A stretch of 33,705 nt of DNA from positions 1 to 33,705 of the forward strand of contig JAFAAP010000268.1 of assembly GCA_023426505.1 (NCBI GenBank), written 5' to 3'. Both the position numbers and the translations under genes were made by a program. The notes beneath the pieces are model-generated. The model was not told where the DNA came from. It was given only the letters and a program-made list of their open reading frames with translations, and made no database searches. Shown one piece after another: positions 6,145-15,340 of the stretch. Position 1 is the first letter of the stretch; the number at the start of each line of letters is the position of its first letter. The stretch comes from Pseudomonadota bacterium (GTDB lineage: Bacteria > Pseudomonadota > Alphaproteobacteria > Rhizobiales > Beijerinckiaceae).

Positions 6145-6936
6145 ATGGAATCGCGCGGACATTCGGACAGGACCGTTCTCGAAGCCGAAAGCCTCAGCCT
6201 TCGGTTCGGTGCGGTCCAGGCCCTGAAATCGGTTTCGCTCCGAGTGGCGGAAGGAGAGATCCACGCCGTCATCGGCCCGAACGGAGCCGGAAAGTCGAGT
6301 CTGCTCAACTGCCTGTCCGGCTTCTACCATCCTCAGAAAGGCGTGGTGCGCTTCAAGGGCCGTGACGTCTCCGGCGCCGCGCCCCACACGCGTGCCGGCT
6401 TCGGCATAAGCCGAACCTTTCAGGGTATTCAGACATACCCCTCGATGACCGCCCGGGAAAATATCCTGACCGGTTTCCACAACCGCATGAGGACCGGCCT
6501 GTTCGGGAGCCTGCTGTACTGGGGCACCGTGCGCCAGGAAGAGGAGACCTTCGCCGCTGAGGCCGAGAAGATCATCGAATTCCTCGAACTGGAAGAAATG
6601 CGGCACACAGCCGTGGGCGACATGTCGTACGGCATGCGCAAGCGGGTCGATCTCGGCCGAGCGCTGGCGCTGGATCCAGGCATCCTGATCATGGACGAGC
6701 CCATGGCCGGGATGAGCACCGAGGAAAAGGAGGATCTTGCCCGCTACATCCTCGACACCCGCGAAAGCCTCGGCATTCCCGTCATCCTCGTCGAACACGA
6801 CATGGAAGTGGTCATGGCCATTTCCGACCGGGTCACAGTCATGGACTTCGGGGAGGTGATCGCCTGCGGTACGCCGGATGAGGTGCGCACCAACGAAGCC
6901 GTCATCACAGCATATCTCGGGGGAGGTCCGGCATGA
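6145..6936 (+). CDS. Branched-chain-type ABC transporter, ATP-binding protein (LivG-like)
   Basis: 263 residues; ATG 6145 after GGGAGGAACC. Walker A GPNGAGKS (44-51), Q-loop RTFQG (90-94), a degenerate signature MSYGMRK (160-166) in place of LSGGQ, as in many LivG proteins, Walker B ILIMDEP (180-186) and switch His218. One of two ATPases of the HAAT (hydrophobic amino acid) importer class; the partner LivF-like gene lies at 12112. Its stop overlaps the next start (ATGA at 6933-6936), so the ligase is translationally coupled to the transporter. In this arrangement the cargo is more likely a carboxylic acid than an amino acid (inference from the neighbouring ligases). Confidence 0.92.
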   Translation: MESRGHSDRTVLEAESLSLRFGAVQALKSVSLRVAEGEIHAVIGPNGAGKSSLLNCLSGFYHPQKGVVRFKGRDVSGAAPHTRAGFGISRTFQGIQTYPSMTARENILTGFHNRMRTGLFGSLLYWGTVRQEEETFAAEAEKIIEFLELEEMRHTAVGDMSYGMRKRVDLGRALALDPGILIMDEPMAGMSTEEKEDLARYILDTRESLGIPVILVEHDMEVVMAISDRVTVMDFGEVIACGTPDEVRTNEAVITAYLGGGPA

Positions 6937-8885
6937 GCGCGCCGGTGATTTCGGCTGACCCGGTCACAACATTGCGTCAGGCGCGGGGGCGCACGCTGCC
7001 GCAGCTGCTGCGCGACAATGCCCACGAGTTTCCCAGCGATACAGCCCTGAAAGCCAAGCATGCAGGCATCTGGCATGCGCGCAATTGGCGTGAGGTCTTC
7101 AGCGAAGTCTGCACCTGCGCGCGCGGCCTGGCCGCTTGTGGTCTGCGGCGTGGTGAGGTGTTGGCGTTCGTCTCCGAAAACATTGAAGAGCAGTTCGTCT
7201 TCGAACTGGGCGCTCTCTCAATCGGAGCCATTACCGTGAGCGTTTATCCGGATGCGAGCACGGATGAGCTCCGATACATTCTTGACCATTCAGGCGCTGC
7301 CATGGTGCTAAGTCAGGATCAGGAGCAGGTCGACAAGGTGCTGGCCTGCCTGAGCACCGGATCCGCCGTCCGCCGCATCATCCATGTCGAAGGGCGCGGC
7401 TTGTGGAGTTACGACAATCCCTGCCTGATTCCGATCGAACAGGTTCGAGCGCTTGCTGCCGACTTCGAAAGCGACGATTGGGTTCAAGACGAGATCGCAC
7501 GAGGCGACCAGCAGGACATCGCCGTCTACTGCTACACGTCCGGCACGACCGGACGGCCGAAGGCTGCCATGCTGTCTCACGCCTTCATCCTGGACAACGC
7601 CCACCGTCTGATGGGAGCGCTGAACGTCAGGCCCGGCGGCAACTATCTATCCTACATTTCACCGGCCTGGGCGGCCGAGCAGTTCTTTGGCATCGCGCTG
7701 CCGCTCCTGGCCCCGATGGTGGTGCATTTTGCGGAGAAGCCGGAAACGGTTCAGCGCGATCTGCGTGAGATCGGCCCGGAGTTCCTGATGTTCACCCCTC
7801 GGCAGTGGGAAATGCAGGCCTCGAATGTTGAGGCGCGCATGATGGATGCCGGTGCGTGGCGCCAGAGGCTCTATCGCTGGGGTGTCGCGCAGGGCATGAA
7901 GCGCGCACAGGGCCGTGAGGGCCTGCTGCACCGCGCCGTACTCTGGCCGATCGCCGACCTGCTGGTGCTCAAGGGGATCCGCGACCTGCTCGGCCTGACG
8001 CGCGCCCGTGCGGTGTTGTCCGGCGGATCGGGCCTGTCGGCCGAGTTGTTCGAACGCTTCCGGGCCTTCGGCGTCCCGCTCGGCAACCTTTACGGGTCGA
8101 CCGAACTTGGCCTGATCTCCACCCATCGGCCCGGCAGCAAGAATCCGCAAACCCTCGGGTCGTTCATGCCCTCCGACCCCTCGATCACCACACCGATCGA
8201 GGGGTGGGTGGACGAGACGGGCCAGCTTCGGCTGAGAAGTCTGGCGTTTTCTGGCTATCTCAAGGACGACACTGCCACTCGCGAGATGGGCACACGCGAA
8301 GAAGGATTCCGCACCGGGGATGCCGTGCGGCTCGATGAGAGCGGGGAGCTCATCTTTCTGGACCGGCTTAAGGACCTGAGACGCCTCAAAGGCGGTCAGA
8401 CCTATCCGCCGCAGTTCATCGAAAACCACCTTCGCGCCGCGGCGATCGTGCGGGATGCAATCGTGATCGGGGACGAGAGCCGTGACGCTGTGGTTGCGCT
8501 GGTCAACATCGACGCCGAAATTGCGGGCCGCTTCGCCGAAACCAAAGGGCTCGCCTACGGCACCTTTACTGAACTCAGCCAGCTTCCGGCTATCCGCGCG
8601 GAGGTCGCCCGGGTGATCAGGCGGGCGAACGAGCTTGTCGATCCGGGCGCCAGGGTGCGCGCCTTCGCGAACCTTCCGAAGGAACTCGATGCCGATGAGG
8701 CCGAACTGACGCGGTCGCGGAAGCTGCGCCGCGAGCATATCCACACCCGCTACGCCCATCTGATCGAGGCGCTCTACCGGGGTGACGGTACACTGACGAC
8801 CGAGATTGAGGTGAAATACCAGGACGGTACGACCAGCCTCCTGAAAGCCGACGTGATGCTCAACAGGATTGGTGAGAGCGCATGA
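6933..8885 (+). CDS. AMP-dependent acyl-CoA synthetase (long-chain FadD/FACS-like)
   Basis: 650 residues, overlapping its neighbours by ATGA at both ends (6933-6936 and 8882-8885). Activates a carboxylate to its CoA ester with ATP. Motifs: P-loop YTSGTTGRPK (201-210), YGSTE (387-391), TGD (461-463), and the hinge/C-terminal segment DRLKDLRRLKGGQ with YPPQFIE (477-497), where the hinge motif reads DRLKD. It is longer than 4-coumarate-type ligases and resembles the long-chain/bubblegum-type subgroup. Embedding between LivG-like and LivH-like genes suggests the imported acid is trapped as a CoA ester on entry. Substrate unknown. Confidence 0.92.
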   Translation: MSAPVISADPVTTLRQARGRTLPQLLRDNAHEFPSDTALKAKHAGIWHARNWREVFSEVCTCARGLAACGLRRGEVLAFVSENIEEQFVFELGALSIGAITVSVYPDASTDELRYILDHSGAAMVLSQDQEQVDKVLACLSTGSAVRRIIHVEGRGLWSYDNPCLIPIEQVRALAADFESDDWVQDEIARGDQQDIAVYCYTSGTTGRPKAAMLSHAFILDNAHRLMGALNVRPGGNYLSYISPAWAAEQFFGIALPLLAPMVVHFAEKPETVQRDLREIGPEFLMFTPRQWEMQASNVEARMMDAGAWRQRLYRWGVAQGMKRAQGREGLLHRAVLWPIADLLVLKGIRDLLGLTRARAVLSGGSGLSAELFERFRAFGVPLGNLYGSTELGLISTHRPGSKNPQTLGSFMPSDPSITTPIEGWVDETGQLRLRSLAFSGYLKDDTATREMGTREEGFRTGDAVRLDESGELIFLDRLKDLRRLKGGQTYPPQFIENHLRAAAIVRDAIVIGDESRDAVVALVNIDAEIAGRFAETKGLAYGTFTELSQLPAIRAEVARVIRRANELVDPGARVRAFANLPKELDADEAELTRSRKLRREHIHTRYAHLIEALYRGDGTLTTEIEVKYQDGTTSLLKADVMLNRIGESA

Positions 8886-9781
8886 CAACCTTTATTCAGA
8901 CTTTGATCGAGGGAGCATTGGTCGGGTTGGTCTACGGACTGGTCGCCATTTCCTTCGTCGTCATCTACCGGGCCTCACGGATCGTCAATCTCGCCCAGGG
9001 CGAGGTGCTGGTGTTCGGCGCATTGTTCCTTTGGACGTTCACGCTCGGCTTCCGATCGATCGGGATTGAAGTGCCCCTGGTGATCGGCGTCGCGGTGACG
9101 CTGGTCGCCTGCATCGTTTTGGGCCTTGTGCTCGAACGCTTCGTCTTCCGCCCGCTCATCAGCCAGCCCGCATTCGCGATCTTTATGGCCAGCATCGCTC
9201 TGCTGATCCTCCTGCGCGGAACGGCGCAGCTCGTGTGGACGGCAGAGACGCGATCGTTTCCCGTCATTCTCCCCGAAGGGGTGTTCCACCTTGGCCCCTT
9301 TCTGATCAACACCCGCCTGTTTCTGGGGGCTGTCCTCACACTTGTCCTGGCGTTTGGACTGCATCTCTTCTTTACTCAGTCGCGGCTCGGACTTCGCCTC
9401 GCAGCCGTGGCCGAAGACCATCACACGGCTCTGTCGCTCGGGATCTCGGTCCGGTCCGCAATTGCGATCGCCTGGATCCTGGGTGCAGCAGTGGCGACCC
9501 TTGCGGCGATGGTCCTGCTCTCAGGACGAATCGTCTCGTTGGAAGTGGCGCAGATCGGCTTCAAGGCTCTCCCGGTCGCTCTTCTGGGCGGGCTTGAATC
9601 CATTCGAGGTGCGCCACTCGCAGGGATCATGATCGGCGTCGGTGAGACGCTCGCGATGACTTACCTTGATCCGCTCACCAACGGCGCGGCCTCCGGCGTC
9701 TTGCCCTACGCGATCATGATTGCTGTGCTCCTGATCCGACCGCAGGGGCTGTTTGGCTGGAAAAGAATTGAAAGGCTCTGA
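8882..9781 (+). CDS. Branched-chain-type ABC transporter permease (LivH-like)
   Basis: 299 residues, strongly hydrophobic with about eight predicted membrane segments. Features of LivH proteins are present: N-terminal GALVGLVYGLVAISFVVIYR, ASRIVNLAQGE, the cytoplasmic coupling loop with RLGLRLAAVAED and LSLGISV, and the C-terminal LIRPQGLFG. It forms the membrane channel with the LivM-like protein encoded 3 bp downstream. Start ATG overlaps the ligase stop. Confidence 0.93.
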   Translation: MTTFIQTLIEGALVGLVYGLVAISFVVIYRASRIVNLAQGEVLVFGALFLWTFTLGFRSIGIEVPLVIGVAVTLVACIVLGLVLERFVFRPLISQPAFAIFMASIALLILLRGTAQLVWTAETRSFPVILPEGVFHLGPFLINTRLFLGAVLTLVLAFGLHLFFTQSRLGLRLAAVAEDHHTALSLGISVRSAIAIAWILGAAVATLAAMVLLSGRIVSLEVAQIGFKALPVALLGGLESIRGAPLAGIMIGVGETLAMTYLDPLTNGAASGVLPYAIMIAVLLIRPQGLFGWKRIERL

Positions 9782-9784
9782 CGT

Positions 9785-10834
9785 ATGCTCCCGACAGGCG
9801 TCCACTTCACCAGCTATGCCGCCGAGGCGAGCATTCTCAAGACAACCCGCTCGCGCGTCTGGGCCGCGGTGCTCGTGCTGGCGCTGCTCGGCCTGCCGCT
9901 GTTCACCGAGGCGTACCTGCTCGGCGTCTTGACCAATATGTTTATTACGCTGATGGCCGTATACGGCCTTTACGTGACCGTAGGGATGGCCGGCCAGATC
10001 AATATTGCCCAGTCGGCCTTTGTCGGGGTGGGGGCGTTCGCCACAGCGAAGCTCTCGAGCTATGGACTGCCCTTCTTCGTCGTCATCCCGGCTGCGGCCT
10101 TGATGACCGGTGCCGTCTCTGTTTTCTTTGCCGCTCCAGCCGCGCGCGTAAAAGGCTTCTATCTCGCTCTGACCACGCTCGCAGCGCAGGTCGTCTTCCC
10201 TATCGTCGTGTTGGCCCTGCCAATGGATTGGCTGGGCGGACTGGTCGGCATGGCTGTCGAACCGGCACAGGTCGGTGGACTAGTGATCGGCAGCCCAGCA
10301 CAGTTCTATTACTTCACCCTCGTCTTGGTCATGATCCTCACTGTCGCCGCGTTCAATCTGCCGCGGTCCCGCTTTGGCCGCGCTTTGATGGCGGTGCGCG
10401 ACAACGACGTGGTTGCCGAGGTGATGGGAATCCCGGTTTTCCGGATCAAGGTCTTGGCCTTCTTCACAGGATCCCTGTTCGCAGGAGTGGCCGGCGCGTG
10501 CACGGCCTACTTTCTGCAGTTCGTAACAGTGTCGAGCTTCACACTGTTCACATCCGTCTGGTACCTCGGGATGCTCATCGTCGGCGGCGCGCACAGCCCC
10601 GTCGGTGCCGTACTCGGTGTGGTGTTCATCACAGTCTTGCAGGAGGGCCTGCATGAGGTTGCCAATGCCCTCATGCAATCCGGGTCGGGCAGCGGCGGCG
10701 TCCTGTTCGCGCTCACATCAATCGTCCTCGGGGGCTGCATCCTGCTGGCACTGATTTTCGAACCGCGCGGGCTGGCACACCGGTGGTCGGTGTTGCGGAC
10801 CGCGTTCCAGCTCTGGCCGTTTCCCCGCGCCTGA
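9785..10834 (+). CDS. Branched-chain-type ABC transporter permease (LivM-like)
   Basis: 349 residues from ATG 9785, 3 bp after the LivH-like stop. Multiple hydrophobic segments; LivM hallmarks include GMAGQINIAQSAFVGVGAF, AARVKGFYLALTTLAAQ, and the coupling loop SRFGRALMAVRDND with MGIPVFRIKVLAF. The second membrane subunit of the importer. No good Shine-Dalgarno precedes it except GAAAGG about 10 bases upstream, so it probably relies on coupling with the upstream gene. The C-terminus is slightly extended compared with short LivM proteins. Confidence 0.93.
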   Translation: MLPTGVHFTSYAAEASILKTTRSRVWAAVLVLALLGLPLFTEAYLLGVLTNMFITLMAVYGLYVTVGMAGQINIAQSAFVGVGAFATAKLSSYGLPFFVVIPAAALMTGAVSVFFAAPAARVKGFYLALTTLAAQVVFPIVVLALPMDWLGGLVGMAVEPAQVGGLVIGSPAQFYYFTLVLVMILTVAAFNLPRSRFGRALMAVRDNDVVAEVMGIPVFRIKVLAFFTGSLFAGVAGACTAYFLQFVTVSSFTLFTSVWYLGMLIVGGAHSPVGAVLGVVFITVLQEGLHEVANALMQSGSGSGGVLFALTSIVLGGCILLALIFEPRGLAHRWSVLRTAFQLWPFPRA

Positions 10835-10843
10835 CGCGAGAGC

Positions 10844-10880
10844 GACCGGAGCTTCTAACCGGAGTTCAGAGGCTCCGGTC
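10844..10880 (+). promoter_or_regulatory. RNA hairpin between permease and binding-protein genes
   Basis: GACCGGAGC (10844-10852) and GCTCCGGTC (10872-10880) form a perfect 9-bp stem with a 19-base loop. The loop contains a second CCGGAG (10859-10864) that could pair with the same 3' arm, giving two alternative hairpins. The stem ends four bases before the GGGAGGA ribosome site of the binding-protein gene. No T-run follows. A role in mRNA stability and differential expression of the binding protein is inferred. Confidence 0.55.
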
Positions 10881-10895
10881 CTTGGGAGGAACGAA

Positions 10896-12089
10896 ATGAC
10901 AATGAAGAAGACTGTTCTCGCAGCCGCATTCTGCCTTGCGGGCAGCGTTCAGGCGTGGTCCGCGGACTATGTCATGAGCGCCAGCGCGGATTTCTCCGGT
11001 CCGTTTGCCGATGTGATGCCGAACGCCATGTCCGGCATCAACGCGATCGCGGACTGGTGGAACAAGGAGGTCGGGTCGAAGCTCGGCGTCAATGTCAAGA
11101 TCAAGATCCACGACATGCGCTACGATCCCGCGGTGATTGCCAGAACCTGGCCGTCGATCCTGCGTTCCGACGCTCCAATCGTGCATCTCGGCTTCGGCTC
11201 GCCGGATCTGACCACCCTCATGAAGCGGCTGCCGAATGATAAGGTGCCCATGATCATGGGAACGGCCATGGTCGGGCTTGTCTGGACGCCGGATGGTTGG
11301 CATTACTCAATCCGTCCGACATACAGCCACGAGTTCGCGGGCCTGCTGAGTCACCTGCAGAAGGAAAGCGGAAGGAAGCTCCGGATCGGGGCAATCAGTA
11401 CCCAGAACCAGGCTGGCTTTGTCGACCAGGTCAACGGCCTGAAGAAACTGGCAAGCATGTATCCGGACCGGTTCGAGATGCTGGACGTCCAGTGGGTGGA
11501 CGCCTCTCCTGTCTCGCTGACCAACAACATCCGATCCCTTTCAGCCGGAAAGCCCGACGTGATTGTGGTGGGAGGAACCACGGCGCAGGTCATTGCAACT
11601 GCGAAAGCTCTCGAAGAACTGCAGCTGAATATCCCGATCGTCACCTCGACCCATAATGGACTGACGGAGGTGGCGAAGGGGATCGACCTGGTAAAGCTGA
11701 ACGGCTCCTACTCGGCCTTCTCGTTCGCACCGGCTGAAAAGGCGACCCTGCCGATCCGCGATGTCTATGAGGCCAACAAAAAGGAGGGCAAGTGGGGCTC
11801 GATCACGGCACAGTCAGCCGCGCAGGCCCTGCTGGCCCTGCGCACGCTCGAAAAAGCAGTCGCCGCCGTGGGAGCTGACAAGGTGACAGGTGAGGCGATG
11901 CGCGACGCCCTGCTCAACAATGTCTTCACCGAGGAAGAGCTTCTCGGCGCCCTGCCGACCGTCGACTTCGACAAGACGGCACCGTTCCCAGTCGGGAATA
12001 TCAAGGCAACGGCCGAAGTCGTCCGTGATGGCAAGATCACGCCCTTGAGCGACGAATGGATGGACGTTCCCGCTCTCGAGAAGTGGTAA
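10896..12089 (+). CDS. ABC transporter periplasmic substrate-binding protein (LivK-like)
   Basis: 397 residues; ATG 10896 (GGGAGGA upstream), with an in-frame ATG two codons later as an alternative. A Sec signal peptide (MTMKKTVLAAAFCLAGSVQA, cleavage probably after WSA) precedes a periplasmic-binding-protein type I fold: YVMSASADFSGPFAD, then INAIADWWNKEVG, RIGAISTQNQAGFVDQV, and DVIVVGGTTAQV. It delivers cargo to the LivH/M permease. Such Leu/Ile/Val-type binding proteins in ligase-containing clusters are often tuned to aromatic or aliphatic acids; that is family knowledge and the actual ligand cannot be read from the sequence. Confidence 0.92.
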   Translation: MTMKKTVLAAAFCLAGSVQAWSADYVMSASADFSGPFADVMPNAMSGINAIADWWNKEVGSKLGVNVKIKIHDMRYDPAVIARTWPSILRSDAPIVHLGFGSPDLTTLMKRLPNDKVPMIMGTAMVGLVWTPDGWHYSIRPTYSHEFAGLLSHLQKESGRKLRIGAISTQNQAGFVDQVNGLKKLASMYPDRFEMLDVQWVDASPVSLTNNIRSLSAGKPDVIVVGGTTAQVIATAKALEELQLNIPIVTSTHNGLTEVAKGIDLVKLNGSYSAFSFAPAEKATLPIRDVYEANKKEGKWGSITAQSAAQALLALRTLEKAVAAVGADKVTGEAMRDALLNNVFTEEELLGALPTVDFDKTAPFPVGNIKATAEVVRDGKITPLSDEWMDVPALEKW

Positions 12090-12111
12090 ACTGTGGAGGG
12101 GAGGTGAGCTC

Positions 12112-12909
12112 ATGGGGTTGACCTTAAGCAATGTGGATGTGGTGTATGGCGGCGTAATCCAGGTGCTCCGCTCCGCCAATCTCGAAGTGCCGGACGGCAA
12201 GATGGTCGTCCTGCTCGGATCGAATGGTGCCGGCAAGACTACAACCCTCAAGGCGATCTCGGGACTGCTTCACTCCGATCTCGGCAAGGTCACGGCGGGC
12301 CATATCACCTGGGACGGTGAGACGATCACCAACGGCGATCCGTCCGACATTTTCAGCCGTGGCATTGTCCAGGTGCTCGAGGGGCGCAAGGTCCTCGAGC
12401 ACCTCACCGTCGAACAGAACCTGATGGTTGGTGCGCACCGGCGGCGCGACCATGCTGCCGTCAAAGCGGATCTGAATAAGGTGTTCGGCTATTTCCCGCG
12501 CCTGCCAGCCCTTCTCAAACGCACGGCTGGGTATCTGTCCGGCGGCGAGATGCAGATGCTGCTGATCGGGCGCGCCCTGATGGCACGGCCAAAGCTGTTG
12601 ATCCTCGACGAACCCTCGATGGGGCTCGCGCCGATCCTAGTCGAGCAGCTCTTCGAGACCGTCGGTCGGATCAAGCGTGAGGAAGGTCTGACCATCCTGC
12701 TTGTCGAGCAGAACGCCCGCTCCGCCATCCGCCAGTGTGACTACGGCTATGTCATGGATGGCGGCCGGATCGTCCTGCACGGGACGCGCGAGCACCTTGA
12801 GACCAATCAGGATGTGCAGGAGTTCTATCTCGGTTTCTCCGGCGCCGAAGGGCGCAACCGATTCCGCGACATCAAACATTATCGGCGCCGCAAGCGATGG
12901 CTGGGGTGA
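12112..12909 (+). CDS. Branched-chain-type ABC transporter, ATP-binding protein (LivF-like) with basic tail
   Basis: 265 residues; ATG 12112 after GGAGGGGAGG. Walker A GSNGAGKT (36-43), signature LSGGEMQ (142-148), Walker B LLILDEP (162-168), and VEQNARSA around the switch region. Typical LivF proteins are about 235 residues; the extra C-terminal tail here is rich in Arg/Lys and ends KHYRRRKRWLG. I associate this tail with LivF proteins that sit next to PaaK-like ligase genes, as here. The stop is 5 bp before the next probable start. Confidence 0.92.
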   Translation: MGLTLSNVDVVYGGVIQVLRSANLEVPDGKMVVLLGSNGAGKTTTLKAISGLLHSDLGKVTAGHITWDGETITNGDPSDIFSRGIVQVLEGRKVLEHLTVEQNLMVGAHRRRDHAAVKADLNKVFGYFPRLPALLKRTAGYLSGGEMQMLLIGRALMARPKLLILDEPSMGLAPILVEQLFETVGRIKREEGLTILLVEQNARSAIRQCDYGYVMDGGRIVLHGTREHLETNQDVQEFYLGFSGAEGRNRFRDIKHYRRRKRWLG

Positions 12910-12914
12910 GTTCA

Positions 12915-14126
12915 ATGATCGACCGTTTCGAACGCATGCGGGTCGTCTATGCGAAGGCGGTGAGGCAGGCTCCAGCCGTCGCGGAGCGGTTCGAGCGGGC
13001 GGGTCTGGCTCCAGACGACCTGACCGACGAAGCCAGCCTGAACCGGTTGCCGGTCCTGAAGAAGGAGCGCCTGCTGGAGCTTCAGGCCGCTGAGCCGCCC
13101 TTTGCCGGCTTTCTCGCCTGCGATCCGTCCGAACTGAGCCGCATCTATGTGTCACCGGGTCCGATCTTCGAGCCGTCGCTCGCGTCGGACGGGACGGGCC
13201 ATGGAATGAACATGATGTTTGCATCGGCAGGCGTCGGCCCCGGCGACCTGGCGCTCAACACCTGGGCGTACCACCTTGTGCCGGCGGGCCTTCTGTTCGA
13301 TGAGGGGCTTCGGGCGGTTGGAGCGACCGTAATCCCCTCCGGAACAGGGAACACAGAGCTGCAGGCTCAGCTGCTCCTGACACTGAAACCGACGGTGTTT
13401 CTGGGCAGCACAGCCTACTTCGCAGCTCTGGTCGAGCACCTCGAGAAGGCCGGCTATGGCCTCCCGGATACCTGGAGCCTGCGCGATGTGTTCCTGGGTG
13501 GAGAGTTCGGAGACTGGTCGGCCAAGCGGCGGCGCCTTGAGGAGCGCTTCGGCTGCAGAACCTGGTCCTGCTACGCGACCGCGGATTTCGGCCTGATCGG
13601 CTACGAGAAGCCCAGCGAGGTTGGATATTTCATCCACCCGGAGCGGTATGTACAGATATGCGATCCCGGTACGGGCGCACCCCTTCCTGCAGGGCAGGCC
13701 GGCGAGATCGTGGTGACGACGCTGGCACGCGGCTGGCCGATGATCCGGTTCGGAACGGGCGACGTGGCCCGTGCGATCGAAATCGGCGAGGACGGCGGCG
13801 TGCTGCATCTCTCAGCGTTGGAAGGCCGCGTCGGCGCAGCCGTCAAAGCGCGCGAGATCTTCATCTATCCTGGCCACATCGAGGCTCTGGCGCTGCGCGT
13901 CGAGGGGCTGCAGGAGGCGCGCGCAGCGGTCAGCCGACGAGGGGACCGCGACGAGATCACCCTCGAACTGCTGGCGAAGGACGGGGTTGACCCGTCACCG
14001 CTTGCTGGCCAGGTCAAGGAGATGTTCCGGGCGCTGACGCGTCTCAAGCCCGATCATCTGTGCTGGGTCGGTGCCGAGCATGAATTCAGCATCGCCGGCA
14101 GGCTCGAGGACCGGAAGCATCCCTGA
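12915..14126 (+). CDS. Phenylacetate-CoA ligase-like (PaaK-family) adenylate-forming enzyme
   Basis: 403 residues from ATG 12915 (GGGGTGAG upstream; an earlier ATG at 12897 overlaps livF and has no ribosome site). PaaK-family features: LNRLPVLKKERLLELQ near the N-terminus, the glycine-poor SPGPIFEP segment replacing the usual SSGTTGxP loop, NTWAYHLVPAG, YATADFGLIGYE, MIRFGTGDVA, and a C-terminal domain with GRVGAAVKAREIFIYP. It would activate an aromatic or other carboxylic acid to its CoA thioester. The degenerate P-loop is shared by a PaaK subgroup, so activity is not excluded. Second ligase of the transporter operon. Converges with the racemase gene only 32 bp beyond its stop. Confidence 0.85.
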   Translation: MIDRFERMRVVYAKAVRQAPAVAERFERAGLAPDDLTDEASLNRLPVLKKERLLELQAAEPPFAGFLACDPSELSRIYVSPGPIFEPSLASDGTGHGMNMMFASAGVGPGDLALNTWAYHLVPAGLLFDEGLRAVGATVIPSGTGNTELQAQLLLTLKPTVFLGSTAYFAALVEHLEKAGYGLPDTWSLRDVFLGGEFGDWSAKRRRLEERFGCRTWSCYATADFGLIGYEKPSEVGYFIHPERYVQICDPGTGAPLPAGQAGEIVVTTLARGWPMIRFGTGDVARAIEIGEDGGVLHLSALEGRVGAAVKAREIFIYPGHIEALALRVEGLQEARAAVSRRGDRDEITLELLAKDGVDPSPLAGQVKEMFRALTRLKPDHLCWVGAEHEFSIAGRLEDRKHP

Positions 14127-14158
14127 TGGAAGCGGCGGGCGGTCTGTGACAGGACTGA

Positions 14159-15340
14159 TTATTCGATGATCCCGTCGGCGGCGAGCGCGGCAAGCTCGTC
14201 GTCCGTGAAGCCCCAAGCCATGAGCGCAGCCGGATTGCTGCGTCCTGCATCCTTCGGGGGCACTGAGATTTGCCCGGGGGTCCGGCTGTAACGGGGGGCC
14301 GGAGCATGCTGCACGATCCCATCCACGGTCACAAAGGCGGTCCGGGCGCGGGCCTGGTCGTGCGCGGGCGCTTCGTCCATGGACAGAACCGGCGTGACGC
14401 AGGCGTCCTTTCCTGAAAACAGCGCTTCCCAGTAGCCTCGGGGATGCGCGGCGAAAATACGCTCCAGCCGCTCGGTGCAGTATGCATCGTCCTCGATCGA
14501 TTCAGTGGTGAAGCGAGGATCGGACAGCAGATCGAGGGTCTCCAGGAAAGCCTTGCGGAAGGCCGGCTCGATGGCGCCCACCGCGACATATTTGCCGTCA
14601 GCGCATCGGTACGTCCGATAGTAATGCCGGCCTCCGTCAAGAATATTGCGCCCGGCCGGGTGCGCATGAGCGCCGGTGTGGTTGAGCGACTTAAGCAGAG
14701 CGTAGAGCGCCGCCGACCCGTCGACGATTGCCGCATCGACAACCTGCCCGCGGCCCGACTGGCGTGCCTCGAGCACGGCCGCGAGCAGACCGAAGGCCAT
14801 GAACAGTCCGCCTCCGCCCATGTCGCCGATCATCGGCGGCACGCCGACAGGCGGCGCACCATCCCGTCCGAGCAGCGAGAGCGCGCCCGACAGGCCGATA
14901 TAGTTCAGGTCGTGCCCGGCCGACCGGGCGAGCGGCCCCTCCTGTCCCCAACCGGTCATGCGAACATACGCCAGCCGCGGATTGGCGGCGAAGCAGACGT
15001 CGGGTCCGAGACCGAGGCGCTCCATCGTTCCCGGGCGGTAGCCCTCGATCAGCGCATCGCTGCCCTCAATCAGTCGAAGGACGACCGCCTTGCCCTGCTC
15101 GGACTTGAGGTCGAGGCGCAGGCTGCTCCGCCCGCGGTGCAGGATTCCGGCCGGTCCCATGGCCTCGAAGTCGAGCGAGGGATCAGGAGCCGGGTAGCCA
15201 CCTGGCCGGTCGATCCGGATGATCCGGGCCCCCAGATCGGCCAGCAGCATGGCCCCGAACGGTGCGGGGCCGATCCCGGCGAACTCGACGATCCGAAGGC
15301 TCGACAGCGGCCCGGCGCCAGCCGGGTCACGCGCTGTCAT
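14159..15340 (-). CDS. CaiB/BaiF family protein, alpha-methylacyl-CoA racemase type
   Basis: 393 residues from ATG 15340 (a GTG at 15352 is an alternative). The family I fold begins SSLRIVEFAGIGPAPFGAML. Catalytic residues of alpha-methylacyl-CoA racemases are present: His143 in GHDLNYIGLSG and Asp173 in GDMGGGG, exactly 30 residues apart as in the characterised enzyme (His126/Asp156). This favours racemase over formyl-CoA-type transferase, which uses a different Asp. It interconverts 2R- and 2S-methylacyl-CoA so that dehydrogenases can act. The start overlaps the end of the TetR gene by 14 bp, so the two are co-transcribed. Confidence 0.87.
   Translation of the reverse strand: MTARDPAGAGPLSSLRIVEFAGIGPAPFGAMLLADLGARIIRIDRPGGYPAPDPSLDFEAMGPAGILHRGRSSLRLDLKSEQGKAVVLRLIEGSDALIEGYRPGTMERLGLGPDVCFAANPRLAYVRMTGWGQEGPLARSAGHDLNYIGLSGALSLLGRDGAPPVGVPPMIGDMGGGGLFMAFGLLAAVLEARQSGRGQVVDAAIVDGSAALYALLKSLNHTGAHAHPAGRNILDGGRHYYRTYRCADGKYVAVGAIEPAFRKAFLETLDLLSDPRFTTESIEDDAYCTERLERIFAAHPRGYWEALFSGKDACVTPVLSMDEAPAHDQARARTAFVTVDGIVQHAPAPRYSRTPGQISVPPKDAGRSNPAALMAWGFTDDELAALAADGIIE

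Noticed and set aside
7659..8888. 409-codon minus-strand frame across the acyl-CoA synthetase gene
   Set aside because: Antisense shadow; all ligase motifs are on the plus strand.
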